Shown piece after piece: positions 8,804 to 16,117 of a DNA stretch of 64,000 bases. Under the pieces are notes generated by a model. That model worked only from the letters and a program-made list of their open reading frames with translations, ran no database searches and was not told the origin of the DNA. Each line of letters opens with the position of its first letter. The first letter of the stretch is position 1. The stretch comes from Thermococcus bergensis (lineage in GTDB: Archaea > Methanobacteriota_B > Thermococci > Thermococcales > Thermococcaceae). The stretch covers positions 300,534 to 364,533 of the forward strand of contig NZ_JABFNK010000003.1 in assembly GCF_020386975.1 (NCBI RefSeq). Reading direction: 5' to 3'. A program made the translations under genes and the position numbers.

Positions 8804-10093
8804 ATGATAAGCATTAGAGATGAAATTGGAACACCCCTAACTGATTCTGCTGTTAAAATTCTCCTTCTCGGAAGCGGTGAGCTTGGAAAGGAAATAGCCA
8901 TAGAGGCCCAAAGATTAGGAGTCGAGGTCATCGCGGTTGACCGATACCCAAACGCTCCCGCCATGCAGGTAGCCCATAAGAGCTACGTTGGGAATATGAG
9001 AGACAAGGACTTCCTATGGAGCATCGTGGAGAGGGAAAAGCCAGATGCAATAATTCCGGAGATAGAAGCAATAAACCTCGATGCCCTCTTTGAATTTGAG
9101 AAAGAAGGATACTTTGTCGTTCCAAACGCAAAGGCGACATGGATAGCCATGCATAGAGAAAGGACTCGCGAGACCCTTGCAAAGGAAGCTAAGGTTCCAA
9201 CCTCCCGTTACGCATACGCCGAAACGCTGGATGAGCTCTACGAAGCTTGCGAGAAGATAGGCTACCCCTGTCACACCAAGGCTATAATGAGTTCCAGCGG
9301 GAAGGGATCGTACTTCGTTAAAGGGCCAGAAGATATTCCTAAGGCATGGGAAGTTGCAAAGAAAAAAGCCAGGGGAAGTGCTGATAAGATTATTGTTGAA
9401 GAGCATATAGACTTCGATATCGAAATCACGGAATTGGCTGTGAGGCACTTCGATGAAAATGGGAAGATAGTTACTACTTTTCCAGCTCCTGTGGGGCATT
9501 ACCAGATCGATGGGGATTACCACTCAAGCTGGCAACCCGCTGAGATAAGTGAAAAGGCCGAGCGTGAGGTGTATAGAATAGCCAAGCGCATAACAGATGT
9601 TCTCGGAGGTCTCGGAATATTCGGCGTGGAGATGTTTGTCAAAGGGGACAAGGTATGGGCCAACGAAGTTTCCCCAAGACCTCATGACACCGGAATGGTA
9701 ACCATGGCTTCCCATCCCACAGGATTTTCCGAGTTTGGGCTTCACGTTAGAGCTGTGTTGGGGCTCCCAATTCCGGCCATTGAGGAAAACGGCACCAGAA
9801 AGTTACCCGTCTTAACCCCCGCGGCTACACATGTTATCCTAGCCAATCAAGAAGGCTACGCTCCAAGGTTTAGAGGGATATTCAAGGCTTTGAGCATCCC
9901 AAACACAACCATAAGACTCTTCGGAAAGCCCGAAGCGTACAAAGGGAGAAGACTGGGTGTCGCACTAGCCTGGGATAAGGATGTACAGGAAGCGAAGAGG
10001 AAAGCAGAGATGGTTGCCCACATGACCGAGCTTAGGACGAGAAGTGGAGAATGGCAGGATCAGGAATATGAAAAAAGGAAACATCTGCTTTAG
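8804..10093 (+). CDS. purT: formate-dependent GAR transformylase
   Basis: Makes FGAR from GAR, formate and ATP. It is an ATP-grasp protein: dinucleotide-like LLLGSGELGKEIAIEAQRLG near the N-terminus, AMHRERTRE, SSSGKGSYF (ATP lid) and VWANEVSPRPHDTGM (metal and ATP site). The ATG at 8804 is 4 nt after AGGTGAT; the GTG at 8795 lies inside that site. It has 429 aa and ends AHMTELRTRSGEWQDQ. A second, fragmentary PurT C-terminus with the same ending pattern lies at 12195-12287 on the other strand. Confidence 0.95.
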   Translation: MISIRDEIGTPLTDSAVKILLLGSGELGKEIAIEAQRLGVEVIAVDRYPNAPAMQVAHKSYVGNMRDKDFLWSIVEREKPDAIIPEIEAINLDALFEFEKEGYFVVPNAKATWIAMHRERTRETLAKEAKVPTSRYAYAETLDELYEACEKIGYPCHTKAIMSSSGKGSYFVKGPEDIPKAWEVAKKKARGSADKIIVEEHIDFDIEITELAVRHFDENGKIVTTFPAPVGHYQIDGDYHSSWQPAEISEKAEREVYRIAKRITDVLGGLGIFGVEMFVKGDKVWANEVSPRPHDTGMVTMASHPTGFSEFGLHVRAVLGLPIPAIEENGTRKLPVLTPAATHVILANQEGYAPRFRGIFKALSIPNTTIRLFGKPEAYKGRRLGVALAWDKDVQEAKRKAEMVAHMTELRTRSGEWQDQEYEKRKHLL

Positions 10094-10117
10094 GCCCTTT
10101 AATTTTTAATGAGAATA

Positions 10118-10300
10118 TTAGGCCTTCATTTTCTCCCTGTACTCTTCAAGCTTTCTCCTCAAGCTTTCATCTTTCAATGCTAGGATTTCTATCGCTAGCA
10201 ATGCCGCGTTCTTTCCGTTATCAATTCCAACCGCAGCAACCGGCACGCCAGGAGGCATCTCGAGCTCTCCGCTGAAATTAGACGGAGGCACACAGCATGC
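10118..10300 (-). pseudogene. C-terminal fragment of a resident PurE-like gene
   Basis: Sixty codons ending at a TAA (10118-10120) read [20 protein letters not shown], then a [12 protein letters not shown] segment. This is the PurE C-terminal pattern (compare [20 protein letters not shown] in the intact purE). There is no start codon. The matching N-terminal half is on the same strand at 12286-12879, about 2 kb away, with purK and purE between them. Confidence 0.75.
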
Positions 10301-10573
10301 AAAAAGTATCCTACAGGAACTAACTTCTGGTTATGGGTCGAAAAGAAAGGTGAGGAAGTCATAGCTTCAGTCTACAGGAGAGCGAATTACGTAATAAAAA
10401 CTAAAAGCAGGTTTACAGAAGAGGGAATTAGGAGGAAACTCTTAGTGTTGAAGACTCCTAATATTTGTGGGAATATCCCCGTATTTGAATTAAGATGGTG
10501 GGGAAGAGAAGTTATTGACAAATTTTTGTCAAATATTTTCAAAAAACTATTTAAACTACGCAAATGTATGTAA
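10301..10573 (+). other. open reading frame remnant without a start
   Basis: An open frame of 90 codons ends at TAA 10571-10573. It contains [20 protein letters not shown] and, later, FELRWWGREVIDKF. The composition looks coding, but there is no usable start and the 5' side runs directly into the PurE fragment junction. I do not recognise the family. It is probably the truncated 3' end of a gene carried in with purK-purE. Confidence 0.4.
10548..10557 (+). promoter_or_regulatory. TATA box of purK
   Basis: CTATTTAAAC is centred about 27 nt upstream of the purK ATG (10580). That spacing places the transcription start almost at the start codon, and there is no Shine-Dalgarno-like site, so purK is probably read from a leaderless mRNA. 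The purine dyad seen at other pur genes is absent here. Confidence 0.5.
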
Positions 10574-10579
10574 AAATCG

Positions 10580-11704
10580 ATGAGGGCAATGATTGGAATC
10601 CTCGGCGGGGGACAGCTAGCTAAAATGATGGCTCAAGAAGCAAAAAAGTTAGGATTTAAAGTAGCTATTCTTGATCCCCAAGAAGAACCAGCCGCAAAAG
10701 GAGTTTCCGACTATCATATAGTTGGAAGCTTTAAAGACGAGAACGCAATAAGAAAGCTAGCAGAAATTTCAGATGTTGTTACCTACGACATAGAACATGT
10801 GAACGTCAAAACCCTAAAAGAGTTAGAAGATGAGGGATTTGAAATTCACCCCTCTCCAAGAGTGCTTGAGGTCATTCAGGATAAGCTACTTCAAATGGAA
10901 GTTATGAAAAAAGCGGGAATTCCAGTGCCTAAATTTGTTAAAGCAGATAAAGAAGAAATAATTGAGAAGGCTCTAAAATTTGGCTTTCCGCTAGTTCAGA
11001 AAACTAGGAGAGAAGGATACGACGGAAAAGGGGTAAGGATAATAAGAAGCGAGAATGAGTTAGATAAGTTAATTCTTGAAGATTCAATGTTGCAGGAGTT
11101 TGTAAAAATAGAGAAGGAAATTGCAGTAATGGTTGCTAGAGATTTGGAAGGAAATGTTGCCGCATATCCAGTTGTTGAAATGTATTTTAATGAAGCAAAC
11201 ATCTTAGATACCCTCATAGCTCCAGCAAGGATAAGCGAAGACCTAGCTGAGAAAGCACAAAAGATAGCAGTAAAAGCCGTTGAAGCCCTTGATGGGGTAG
11301 GTATTTTTGGAGTTGAAATGTTCCTTACTCCTGATGGAAAAATATATTTGAATGAAATAGCTCCGAGACCTCACAACTCTGGGCACTACACGATAGAGGC
11401 TTGCCTAACAAGTCAGTTTGAGCAGCATATAAGGGCAATAGTAGAACTCCCACTTGGAAGCCCTGAACTTCTACTTCCTGCAGTTATGTTTAATCTTCTA
11501 GGAGAAGGGACTGGAAAGCCAAAAGTCATCGGGCTAAAGGAAGCTTTGAGGTATCCGGGAGTTTATGTTCATATATATGGAAAATCTCTCGTTAAGCCTC
11601 TAAGAAAAATGGGGCATGTGACCGTTGTAAATAAGGATCTTGAAAAAGCCTTGGAGATTGCGAATAAGGTGAAAAAGATAATTAAGGTGGTTGGAGATGC
11701 CTAA
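10580..11704 (+). CDS. purK: N5-carboxyaminoimidazole ribonucleotide synthetase
   Basis: ATP- and bicarbonate-dependent carboxylation of AIR to N5-CAIR. It is an ATP-grasp enzyme with [12 protein letters not shown] at the N-terminus, a [15 protein letters not shown] loop and [18 protein letters not shown]. The 374 aa is normal. It overlaps purE by 8 nt, so the two are co-translated. The pair lies inside a split PurE-like gene and its codon use is visibly more AT-rich than that of purT beside it, which suggests it came in as a block. Confidence 0.95.
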   Translation: MRAMIGILGGGQLAKMMAQEAKKLGFKVAILDPQEEPAAKGVSDYHIVGSFKDENAIRKLAEISDVVTYDIEHVNVKTLKELEDEGFEIHPSPRVLEVIQDKLLQMEVMKKAGIPVPKFVKADKEEIIEKALKFGFPLVQKTRREGYDGKGVRIIRSENELDKLILEDSMLQEFVKIEKEIAVMVARDLEGNVAAYPVVEMYFNEANILDTLIAPARISEDLAEKAQKIAVKAVEALDGVGIFGVEMFLTPDGKIYLNEIAPRPHNSGHYTIEACLTSQFEQHIRAIVELPLGSPELLLPAVMFNLLGEGTGKPKVIGLKEALRYPGVYVHIYGKSLVKPLRKMGHVTVVNKDLEKALEIANKVKKIIKVVGDA

Positions 11705-12209
11705 AGTCGGAATTATTATGGGTAGTGATTCTGACTTGCCAGTTATGAAGGAAGCCGCTAAAGTCCTGGAGGAATTTGGAGTTGATTACGAAATAACTAT
11801 AGTCTCAGCCCACAGAACTCCAGAAAGAATGTATGAATATGCAAAAACTGCTAAAGAGAGGGGAATTGAAGTTATCATTGCAGGTGCTGGAGGGGCAGCT
11901 CATCTTCCTGGCATGACTGCTTCAATAACTACTCTTCCTGTGATAGGTGTTCCTGTGCAGAGCAGAAGTTTAAACGGCTTAGACTCCCTACTTTCCATTG
12001 TCCAAATGCCTGCAGGCGTTCCGGTGGCTACGGTGGCTATAAATAATGCAAAGAACGCGGCATTGTTAACCCTTAGGATACTCTCAATAAAGTACCCAGA
12101 AATTGCAGAGAAGCTTGAAAAATACAGGGAAGAGATGAAAAAAACCGTTGAAGAAAAGGCTAAGAAACTCGAAGAAGTTGGTTGGAAAAAGTATTTAGGG
12201 GACGAGTAA
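11697..12209 (+). CDS. purE: N5-CAIR mutase
   Basis: Moves the carboxyl group of N5-CAIR to give CAIR, working with PurK. The ATG at 11697 follows a GGTGG site inside the end of purK; a TTG at 11691 is less likely. Class I PurE motifs are [33 protein letters not shown] and [21 protein letters not shown]. It has 170 aa. The 3' end overlaps a leftover PurT tail on the other strand. Confidence 0.95.
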   Translation: MPKVGIIMGSDSDLPVMKEAAKVLEEFGVDYEITIVSAHRTPERMYEYAKTAKERGIEVIIAGAGGAAHLPGMTASITTLPVIGVPVQSRSLNGLDSLLSIVQMPAGVPVATVAINNAKNAALLTLRILSIKYPEIAEKLEKYREEMKKTVEEKAKKLEEVGWKKYLGDE

Positions 12210-12287
12210 GTGCTTTCTTTTTTCATAATCTTGGGAGTGCCAGTCTGAGCTTCTTGTCCTTAGTTCTATCATGTGGGCAATTAGCTC
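12195..12287 (-). pseudogene. C-terminal tail of a second PurT
   Basis: Thirty codons read ELIAHMIELRTRSSDWHSQD, then [10 protein letters not shown] and a stop. This matches the end of the intact PurT (MVAHMTELRTRSGEWQDQ, then EYEKRKHLL). The upstream part is missing: at about 12288 the sequence changes, in another frame, to the PurE-like N-terminal remnant. It appears to be a passenger from the source of the purK-purE block, where purE and purT would have converged. Confidence 0.7.
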
Positions 12288-12879
12288 CGAATCCCGCTAT
12301 GGCAATGAAAACATCGTAGTCCTTCCTCGCAAGCTCCTCAACTTTTTTAGGATTTCTGTGGGCTGAAACAACCTCCACGTCGTAATTAACTCCAAACTCA
12401 TCAAGAACTGCAGTAACTTTTTCCGCTATCTGCGAATCGCTTTTACCTTTTTCTTTTGAAAGTCTCGCCCTTCAGGGCGGGGATGCAAAATCTGAAAACT
12501 TAACCATTAAATGATCGAAACTTTTTTAAACTCTGAATTGTAATAAAACCTTGAAAAGGTTACTCAAAAACAACCCGATGAGAAGAGGGTTTCAAACGTG
12601 TCCTCCCCGGGAGGATGACGCTGTAAAGCGTCCTCCAAAAACCCTCCTGAATAGTTGAAAACCCCAAGACAGCATTTGAACGATAACCCCGAGCCTTCCT
12701 GCTCTTGCGGGAGGTAGGGGTAATTGGCCGAAGACCCGGCCAGAGGGGTCGAAGACCCGCTTTAATTGGGTTCTGAATGAGACCCCTCAAACCTCCCCGC
12801 CCTTGGCGAGGGGTTAGCTTAATCCCTCACCCTTCACGGCGGGGAGGAGGTCAGTACCCATCACAACGAGCACCTTCAT
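12286..12879 (-). pseudogene. N-terminal part of the resident PurE-like gene, with an inserted mini-element
   Basis: From ATG 12879 (after a GGTGAT site) the frame reads MKVLVVMG, is interrupted at 12854 by the mini-IS605 element, and resumes at 12446 as SKSDSQIAEKV, VVSAHRNPKKVEEL and DVFIAIAGFGA. Joining the flanks gives MGSKSDS, a perfect PurE motif. Homology stops near 12288, where a PurT tail begins; the C-terminal third is at 10118-10300. The gene is dead; the intact purE (11697) presumably replaced it. Confidence 0.8.
12447..12854 (+). mobile_element. 408-bp mini-IS605 element without tnpB
   Basis: It shares the left ~45 bp and right ~175 bp with the full element at 1166-2635, including both hairpins, the TTAC before the left end and the GGTCAG right end. 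The middle ~190 bp is unrelated and holds no convincing gene. The reading frame of the host PurE remnant is restored exactly when it is removed, which fixes both ends and shows there is no target duplication. The conserved right end (from about 12680) may still give a guide RNA with a guide starting at 12855 (TACCCATCAC). Confidence 0.8.
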
Positions 12880-12922
12880 ATTATCACCACATCTCTCTCC
12901 GACTTTCCCTTTATAAATTTTG

Positions 12923-12935
12923 CCATTTTAATGTC
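12923..12935. promoter_or_regulatory. candidate purine-regulon operator, purD
   Basis: CCATTTTAATGTC resembles the CATTTTTATGT element of the other pur genes, with changes in the spacer. A TATA-like CAAAGCTTAAAAATG follows at 12940-12954, and the purD start is 12985. Confidence 0.35.
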
Positions 12936-12984
12936 AAAACAAAGCTTAAAAATGCTAAATTTTAACAAATTTATGGTGAAGATC

Positions 12985-14280
12985 ATGCGCGTCTTATTAG
13001 TTGGTGCCGGTGGAAGGGAAAATGCAATTGCCGAAGCTCTTTCGAGGGATGCAGAGCTTTATGTTGTTGCAAAACATAAGAATCCGGGGATTATGAGATT
13101 AGCAAAGGATTATGGGCTTGCAAAAGAGACCGATGTCCAAAAAGTTCTTGAGTTTGCTTTGAAGTGGAGTGTTGATCTGGCTTTTATTGGGCCAGAGAGC
13201 CCCCTAGAAATGGGTATTGTGGATGTTTTTGAAGAAAACGGCACCCCAACCGTAGGCCCTACAAAAGAAGCTGCTCAACTCGAAACGAATAAGGCCTTTG
13301 CGAGGCAACTGATGGAGAAATACAAAATCCCCGGAAGAAAACTCTTCAGGGTTTTTGATGACATTGAAGAGATGAAAGCATGGATTGATGAGTTTGGAAA
13401 GCCAGTAGTTGTTAAACCCCTTGGACTTACCGGTGGTAAAGGAGTCAAAGTCGTCGGATACCAGCTGAAAGACAACGAAGAGGCAAAAGAGTATGCAAAG
13501 GCCCTGATAGAAAAAGATGGAAAGGTTCTCATAGAGGAGCGCACGGACGGAGTTGAATTCACGTTTCAGGTTTTTACTGATGGAAAGAAAGTTATTCCAA
13601 TGCCTCTGGCCCAGGATTACCCCCATGCTTATGAAGGCGATGTAGGCCCAATAACTGGCGGCATGGGTTCTTATTCCTGCGAAAACCATCTTCTACCCTT
13701 TATCCCAAAGGATGACTACGAGAAAGCCCTTGAAACGCTTAAAGCCACAATCGATGCTATGAGAAAAAATGGAACACCATACAAAGGCATTCTCTACGGC
13801 CAGTTCATGCTTGCAAACGATGAGCCGAAGATAATAGAGTTCAATGCCCGCTTTGGTGATCCAGAGGCCATGAATGTTCTACCAATTTTGAAAACTTCCC
13901 TTGTGGAGATCGGGGAGGGAATCATCGATGGTAACTTAAAGAAAGCTGAATTCGAGCAAAAAGCAACAGTTGTGAAGTATGTTGCCCCCAAAGGATACCC
14001 CACTAATCCAATAAAAGGAGTTAAACTTCAAATCAACGAAGATAAAATCAGAGAAGAAGGGGCTAAAGTTTACTATGCATCAATTGATGAGAACTTCACA
14101 ATGCTCGGCTCAAGGGCTCTGGCCATTGTGGGAGTAGCTGATTCTTTAGAGGAAGCTGAAAAGATAGCTTCTCATGGGATAAAGCACGTTAATGGAGATA
14201 TCTTCTACCGCAGAGATGTAGGAACTAAGGAAAGTATTGCAAAAAGAATCGAGATTATGAAAACAATTAGAGGTGAATGA
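12985..14280 (+). CDS. purD: GAR synthetase (phosphoribosylamine-glycine ligase)
   Basis: Joins phosphoribosylamine and glycine with ATP to give GAR. The start MRVLLVGAGGREN at 12985 is preceded by GGTGA; the frame opens 18 codons earlier without a better site. ATP-grasp features are VVKPLGLTGGKGV, EERTDGVEFTFQ, GDVGPITGGMGS and EFNARFGDPEAMN. It has 431 aa. purP begins 1 nt after its stop. Confidence 0.95.
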   Translation: MRVLLVGAGGRENAIAEALSRDAELYVVAKHKNPGIMRLAKDYGLAKETDVQKVLEFALKWSVDLAFIGPESPLEMGIVDVFEENGTPTVGPTKEAAQLETNKAFARQLMEKYKIPGRKLFRVFDDIEEMKAWIDEFGKPVVVKPLGLTGGKGVKVVGYQLKDNEEAKEYAKALIEKDGKVLIEERTDGVEFTFQVFTDGKKVIPMPLAQDYPHAYEGDVGPITGGMGSYSCENHLLPFIPKDDYEKALETLKATIDAMRKNGTPYKGILYGQFMLANDEPKIIEFNARFGDPEAMNVLPILKTSLVEIGEGIIDGNLKKAEFEQKATVVKYVAPKGYPTNPIKGVKLQINEDKIREEGAKVYYASIDENFTMLGSRALAIVGVADSLEEAEKIASHGIKHVNGDIFYRRDVGTKESIAKRIEIMKTIRGE

Positions 14281-14281
14281 A

Positions 14282-15424
14282 ATGATAGAAAGAGAGCAGA
14301 TTCTGGAGGTTTTAAAAAACTATGATAAAGAGGGAATAATTATCGGGGCAATCGGAAGTCACTCCGCATTGGATATAGCAGATGGCGCCAAAGCAGAAGG
14401 GTTTAAAACGGTTATAGTCTCTCAAAGGGGAAGGCACAGGACATATGCTGAGTATTTTAAGCAAAAAACAACAAAAGATGGCCTCACAAAAGGCTTTATT
14501 GATGAGGTAATTGTGTTGGAAAAGTTCGGTAAAATTATCGATATCCAAGAGGAACTGAGAAAGAGGAATGTTATCTTTGTCCCCAACCGTTCATTTGTGG
14601 TTTATACAGGAATTGATAGGGTGGAGAATGAGTTCCTGGTACCTCTCTTTGGAAGCAGAAACTTATTAAGGAGCGAAGAGAGAAGTGAAGAGAAGAGCTA
14701 CTACTGGCTCTTAGAGAAAGCTGGCTTACCCTATCCTGAGCCCGTCAAACCAGAGGAGATTGACGATGTTGGTCTCGTGATAGTAAAACTCCCTCATGCA
14801 AAGAAGAGACTTGAAAGGGGATTTTTCACTGCCGCAAGCTACAAAGAATTTAGAGAAAAAGCCGAGAAGCTCATGAAGCTTGGCGTAATTACCGAGGAAG
14901 ATCTAACCAAAGCAAGGATTGAGCGTTACATCATTGGCCCAGTCTTCAACTTTGACTTCTTCTACTCCCCAATTGATGAGGAAATTGAGCTCCTTGGAAT
15001 AGACTGGCGCTTTGAGACAAGTTTGGACGGACATGTTAGATTACCTGCCCCTCAGCAGATGACCTTACCCGAGCATCAATTTGAACCAGAATACACCGTT
15101 TGTGGCCATGCATCCTCAACACTAAGGGAGAGCCTCCTTGAGAAGGTCTTCGACATGGCCGAGCGCTATGTGGAAGGCGCAAAGAAATACTATCCACCCG
15201 GTGTTATTGGGCCTTTCACACTTCAAACGGCTGTTGATAAAGACCTCAACTTCTACATCTACGATGTCGCCCCAAGAACCGGTGGTGGAACAAACATCCA
15301 CATGGCGATGGGCCATCCATATGGAAACGCTCTCTGGAGAAAGGAGATGAGCACCGGAAGGAGAATTGCTCTTGAGATAAAGCGTGCCATTGAGCTGGAT
15401 GAGCTTGAGAATGTGGTTACATGA
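14282..15424 (+). CDS. purP: formate-dependent FAICAR synthetase, PurP, copy 1
   Basis: The archaeal ATP-grasp enzyme that formylates AICAR with formate, replacing the folate-dependent PurH transformylase. Motifs are GSHSALDIADGAKAEGFKT at the N-terminus, FVPNRSFVVYTGIDRVENE, NFDFFYSPIDEEIELLGIDW and YDVAPRTGGGTNIHMAMGHP. The ATG at 14282 has AGGTGA upstream. At 380 aa it is the longest of three PurP paralogues here (see 37235 and 32574). It is co-transcribed with purD. Confidence 0.92.
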   Translation: MIEREQILEVLKNYDKEGIIIGAIGSHSALDIADGAKAEGFKTVIVSQRGRHRTYAEYFKQKTTKDGLTKGFIDEVIVLEKFGKIIDIQEELRKRNVIFVPNRSFVVYTGIDRVENEFLVPLFGSRNLLRSEERSEEKSYYWLLEKAGLPYPEPVKPEEIDDVGLVIVKLPHAKKRLERGFFTAASYKEFREKAEKLMKLGVITEEDLTKARIERYIIGPVFNFDFFYSPIDEEIELLGIDWRFETSLDGHVRLPAPQQMTLPEHQFEPEYTVCGHASSTLRESLLEKVFDMAERYVEGAKKYYPPGVIGPFTLQTAVDKDLNFYIYDVAPRTGGGTNIHMAMGHPYGNALWRKEMSTGRRIALEIKRAIELDELENVVT

Positions 15425-15505
15425 TTTACAATTTCTTGATTACTTTTCAAGAGTTTACTTATTTACAGACTTCGAATTTGGAGAAAGAATCTTTTTGCTA
15501 GTTAC

Positions 15506-15515
15506 TTTTTTTTTT
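15506..15515 (+). terminator. T-tract downstream of purP
   Basis: A run of ten T residues lies about 80 nt after the purP stop, in an AT-rich gap. Archaeal RNA polymerase terminates at such oligo-T tracts, so this may end the purD-purP transcript before the peptide cassette begins. Confidence 0.4.
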
Positions 15516-15553
15516 AGAAATTTATCAACTTTAAATTATAAACCACAAGTTTA

Positions 15554-15576
15554 CGAAAGTTTTAAGTATAAATATG
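15554..15576 (+). promoter_or_regulatory. BRE/TATA promoter of the peptide cassette
   Basis: CGAAAG followed by TTTAAGTATAAATATG looks like an archaeal BRE plus TATA box. It is about 60 nt before the first peptide start, giving a leader of roughly 35 nt that ends in a strong GGAGGTGGTG site. No purine dyad is present, so the cassette is probably regulated apart from its neighbours. Confidence 0.5.
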
Positions 15577-15634
15577 TCTTTAGAATAATATGCCGATGTA
15601 ACGATGAGGCAAAATAAAAAGGAGGTGGTGTGAA

Positions 15635-15757
15635 ATGTTGAAAGTAGTAGAGACCACCTATGAAAGGGCCTCTAAATTTATTGGGATAACAGCATGTTCT
15701 GGTAGGGCAATTTGGTGTGGAGGAGATGGTTCAGTAGTACTATTGAAGCCATACTGA
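15635..15757 (+). CDS. putative RiPP precursor peptide 1
   Basis: A 40-codon gene with a strong Shine-Dalgarno site (GGAGGTGGTG, 15621-15630). The peptide begins MLKVVETTYERASKFIGITA, then CSGRAIWCGGDG. It shares with peptides 2 and 3 the pattern K-x2-x-T-T-Y-x-R-A-x-K-F-I-G-I-T-A-C-S-G-x-A-x2-C-G-G-x-G, with Cys21 and Cys28. The C-terminal tail (SVVLLKPY) is different. There is no signal peptide. The conserved N-terminal half is probably a leader for the radical SAM enzyme downstream, and the two Cys the modified core. Family not recognised. Confidence 0.8.
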   Translation: MLKVVETTYERASKFIGITACSGRAIWCGGDGSVVLLKPY

Positions 15758-15759
15758 AG

Positions 15760-15777
15760 CTGTACAGATGTGTACAG
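15760..15777 (+). other. short hairpin between peptide genes 1 and 2
   Basis: CTGTACA-GATG-TGTACAG is a perfect 7-bp inverted repeat with a 4-nt loop, starting 3 nt after the peptide 1 stop. It could stabilise or cleave the mRNA and so adjust the dose of the first peptide, or be a protein-binding dyad. It lacks a following T-run, so it is not an obvious terminator. Confidence 0.4.
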
Positions 15778-15790
15778 GGGGTAGGATAGA

Positions 15791-15925
15791 ATGGTTCTAA
15801 AAATATTAAACACAACCTATATTAGAGCAAATAAGTTTATCGGAATAACAGCATGTTCTGGAGAAGCTCTCATATGCGGAGGTACAGGACCAAATCCAAC
15901 TATCAAAAATATAACATTGCCATAA
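15791..15925 (+). CDS. putative RiPP precursor peptide 2
   Basis: A 44-codon gene beginning MVLKILNTTYIRANKFIGIT, then ACSGEALICGG and TGPNPTIKNITLP. Cys22 and Cys29 have the same C-x6-C-G-G spacing as in peptide 1. Its DNA is closely similar to peptide 3, spaced 159 bp apart, which shows a recent tandem duplication. The ribosome site upstream is weak (GGGGGTAGGAT), so expression may be lower or coupled to peptide 1. Confidence 0.8.
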   Translation: MVLKILNTTYIRANKFIGITACSGEALICGGTGPNPTIKNITLP

Positions 15926-15949
15926 ATTCCTAATAAGGAGGTGTGTTTG

Positions 15950-16084
15950 ATGATTCTGAAAGTATTAAACACAACCTATATTAGGGCAAATAAATTTATT
16001 GGAATAACGGCATGCTCTGGGGAAGCTATCAGATGTGGAGGTGGAGGACCAAATCCAACCATTAGAAATCCACTATTATCCTGA
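15950..16084 (+). CDS. putative RiPP precursor peptide 3
   Basis: A 44-codon gene beginning MILKVLNTTYIRANKFIGIT, then ACSGEAIRCGG and GGPNPTIRNPLLS, with Cys22 and Cys29 aligned to peptide 2. It has a strong AAGGAGGTG site. Between copies 2 and 3 the changes cluster at residues between the two Cys and after the GG, while the N-terminal ~24 residues are almost fixed. That is the usual leader/core pattern of RiPP precursors. It is followed after 33 nt by the radical SAM gene. Confidence 0.8.
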   Translation: MILKVLNTTYIRANKFIGITACSGEAIRCGGGGPNPTIRNPLLS

Positions 16085-16117
16085 TTCATTTAAACAAAAA
16101 GATGGAGGGGTGATGTG

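Noticed and set aside
12560..12965. Open frames across the mini-element
   Set aside because: They run through element ends and guide-RNA sequence, mirror similar frames at 2555-2743, and have no ribosome sites.
15601..16100. CRISPR array from the repeated blocks
   Set aside because: The two near-identical units are coding copies (peptides 2 and 3) with synonymous changes, not short identical repeats with unrelated spacers.
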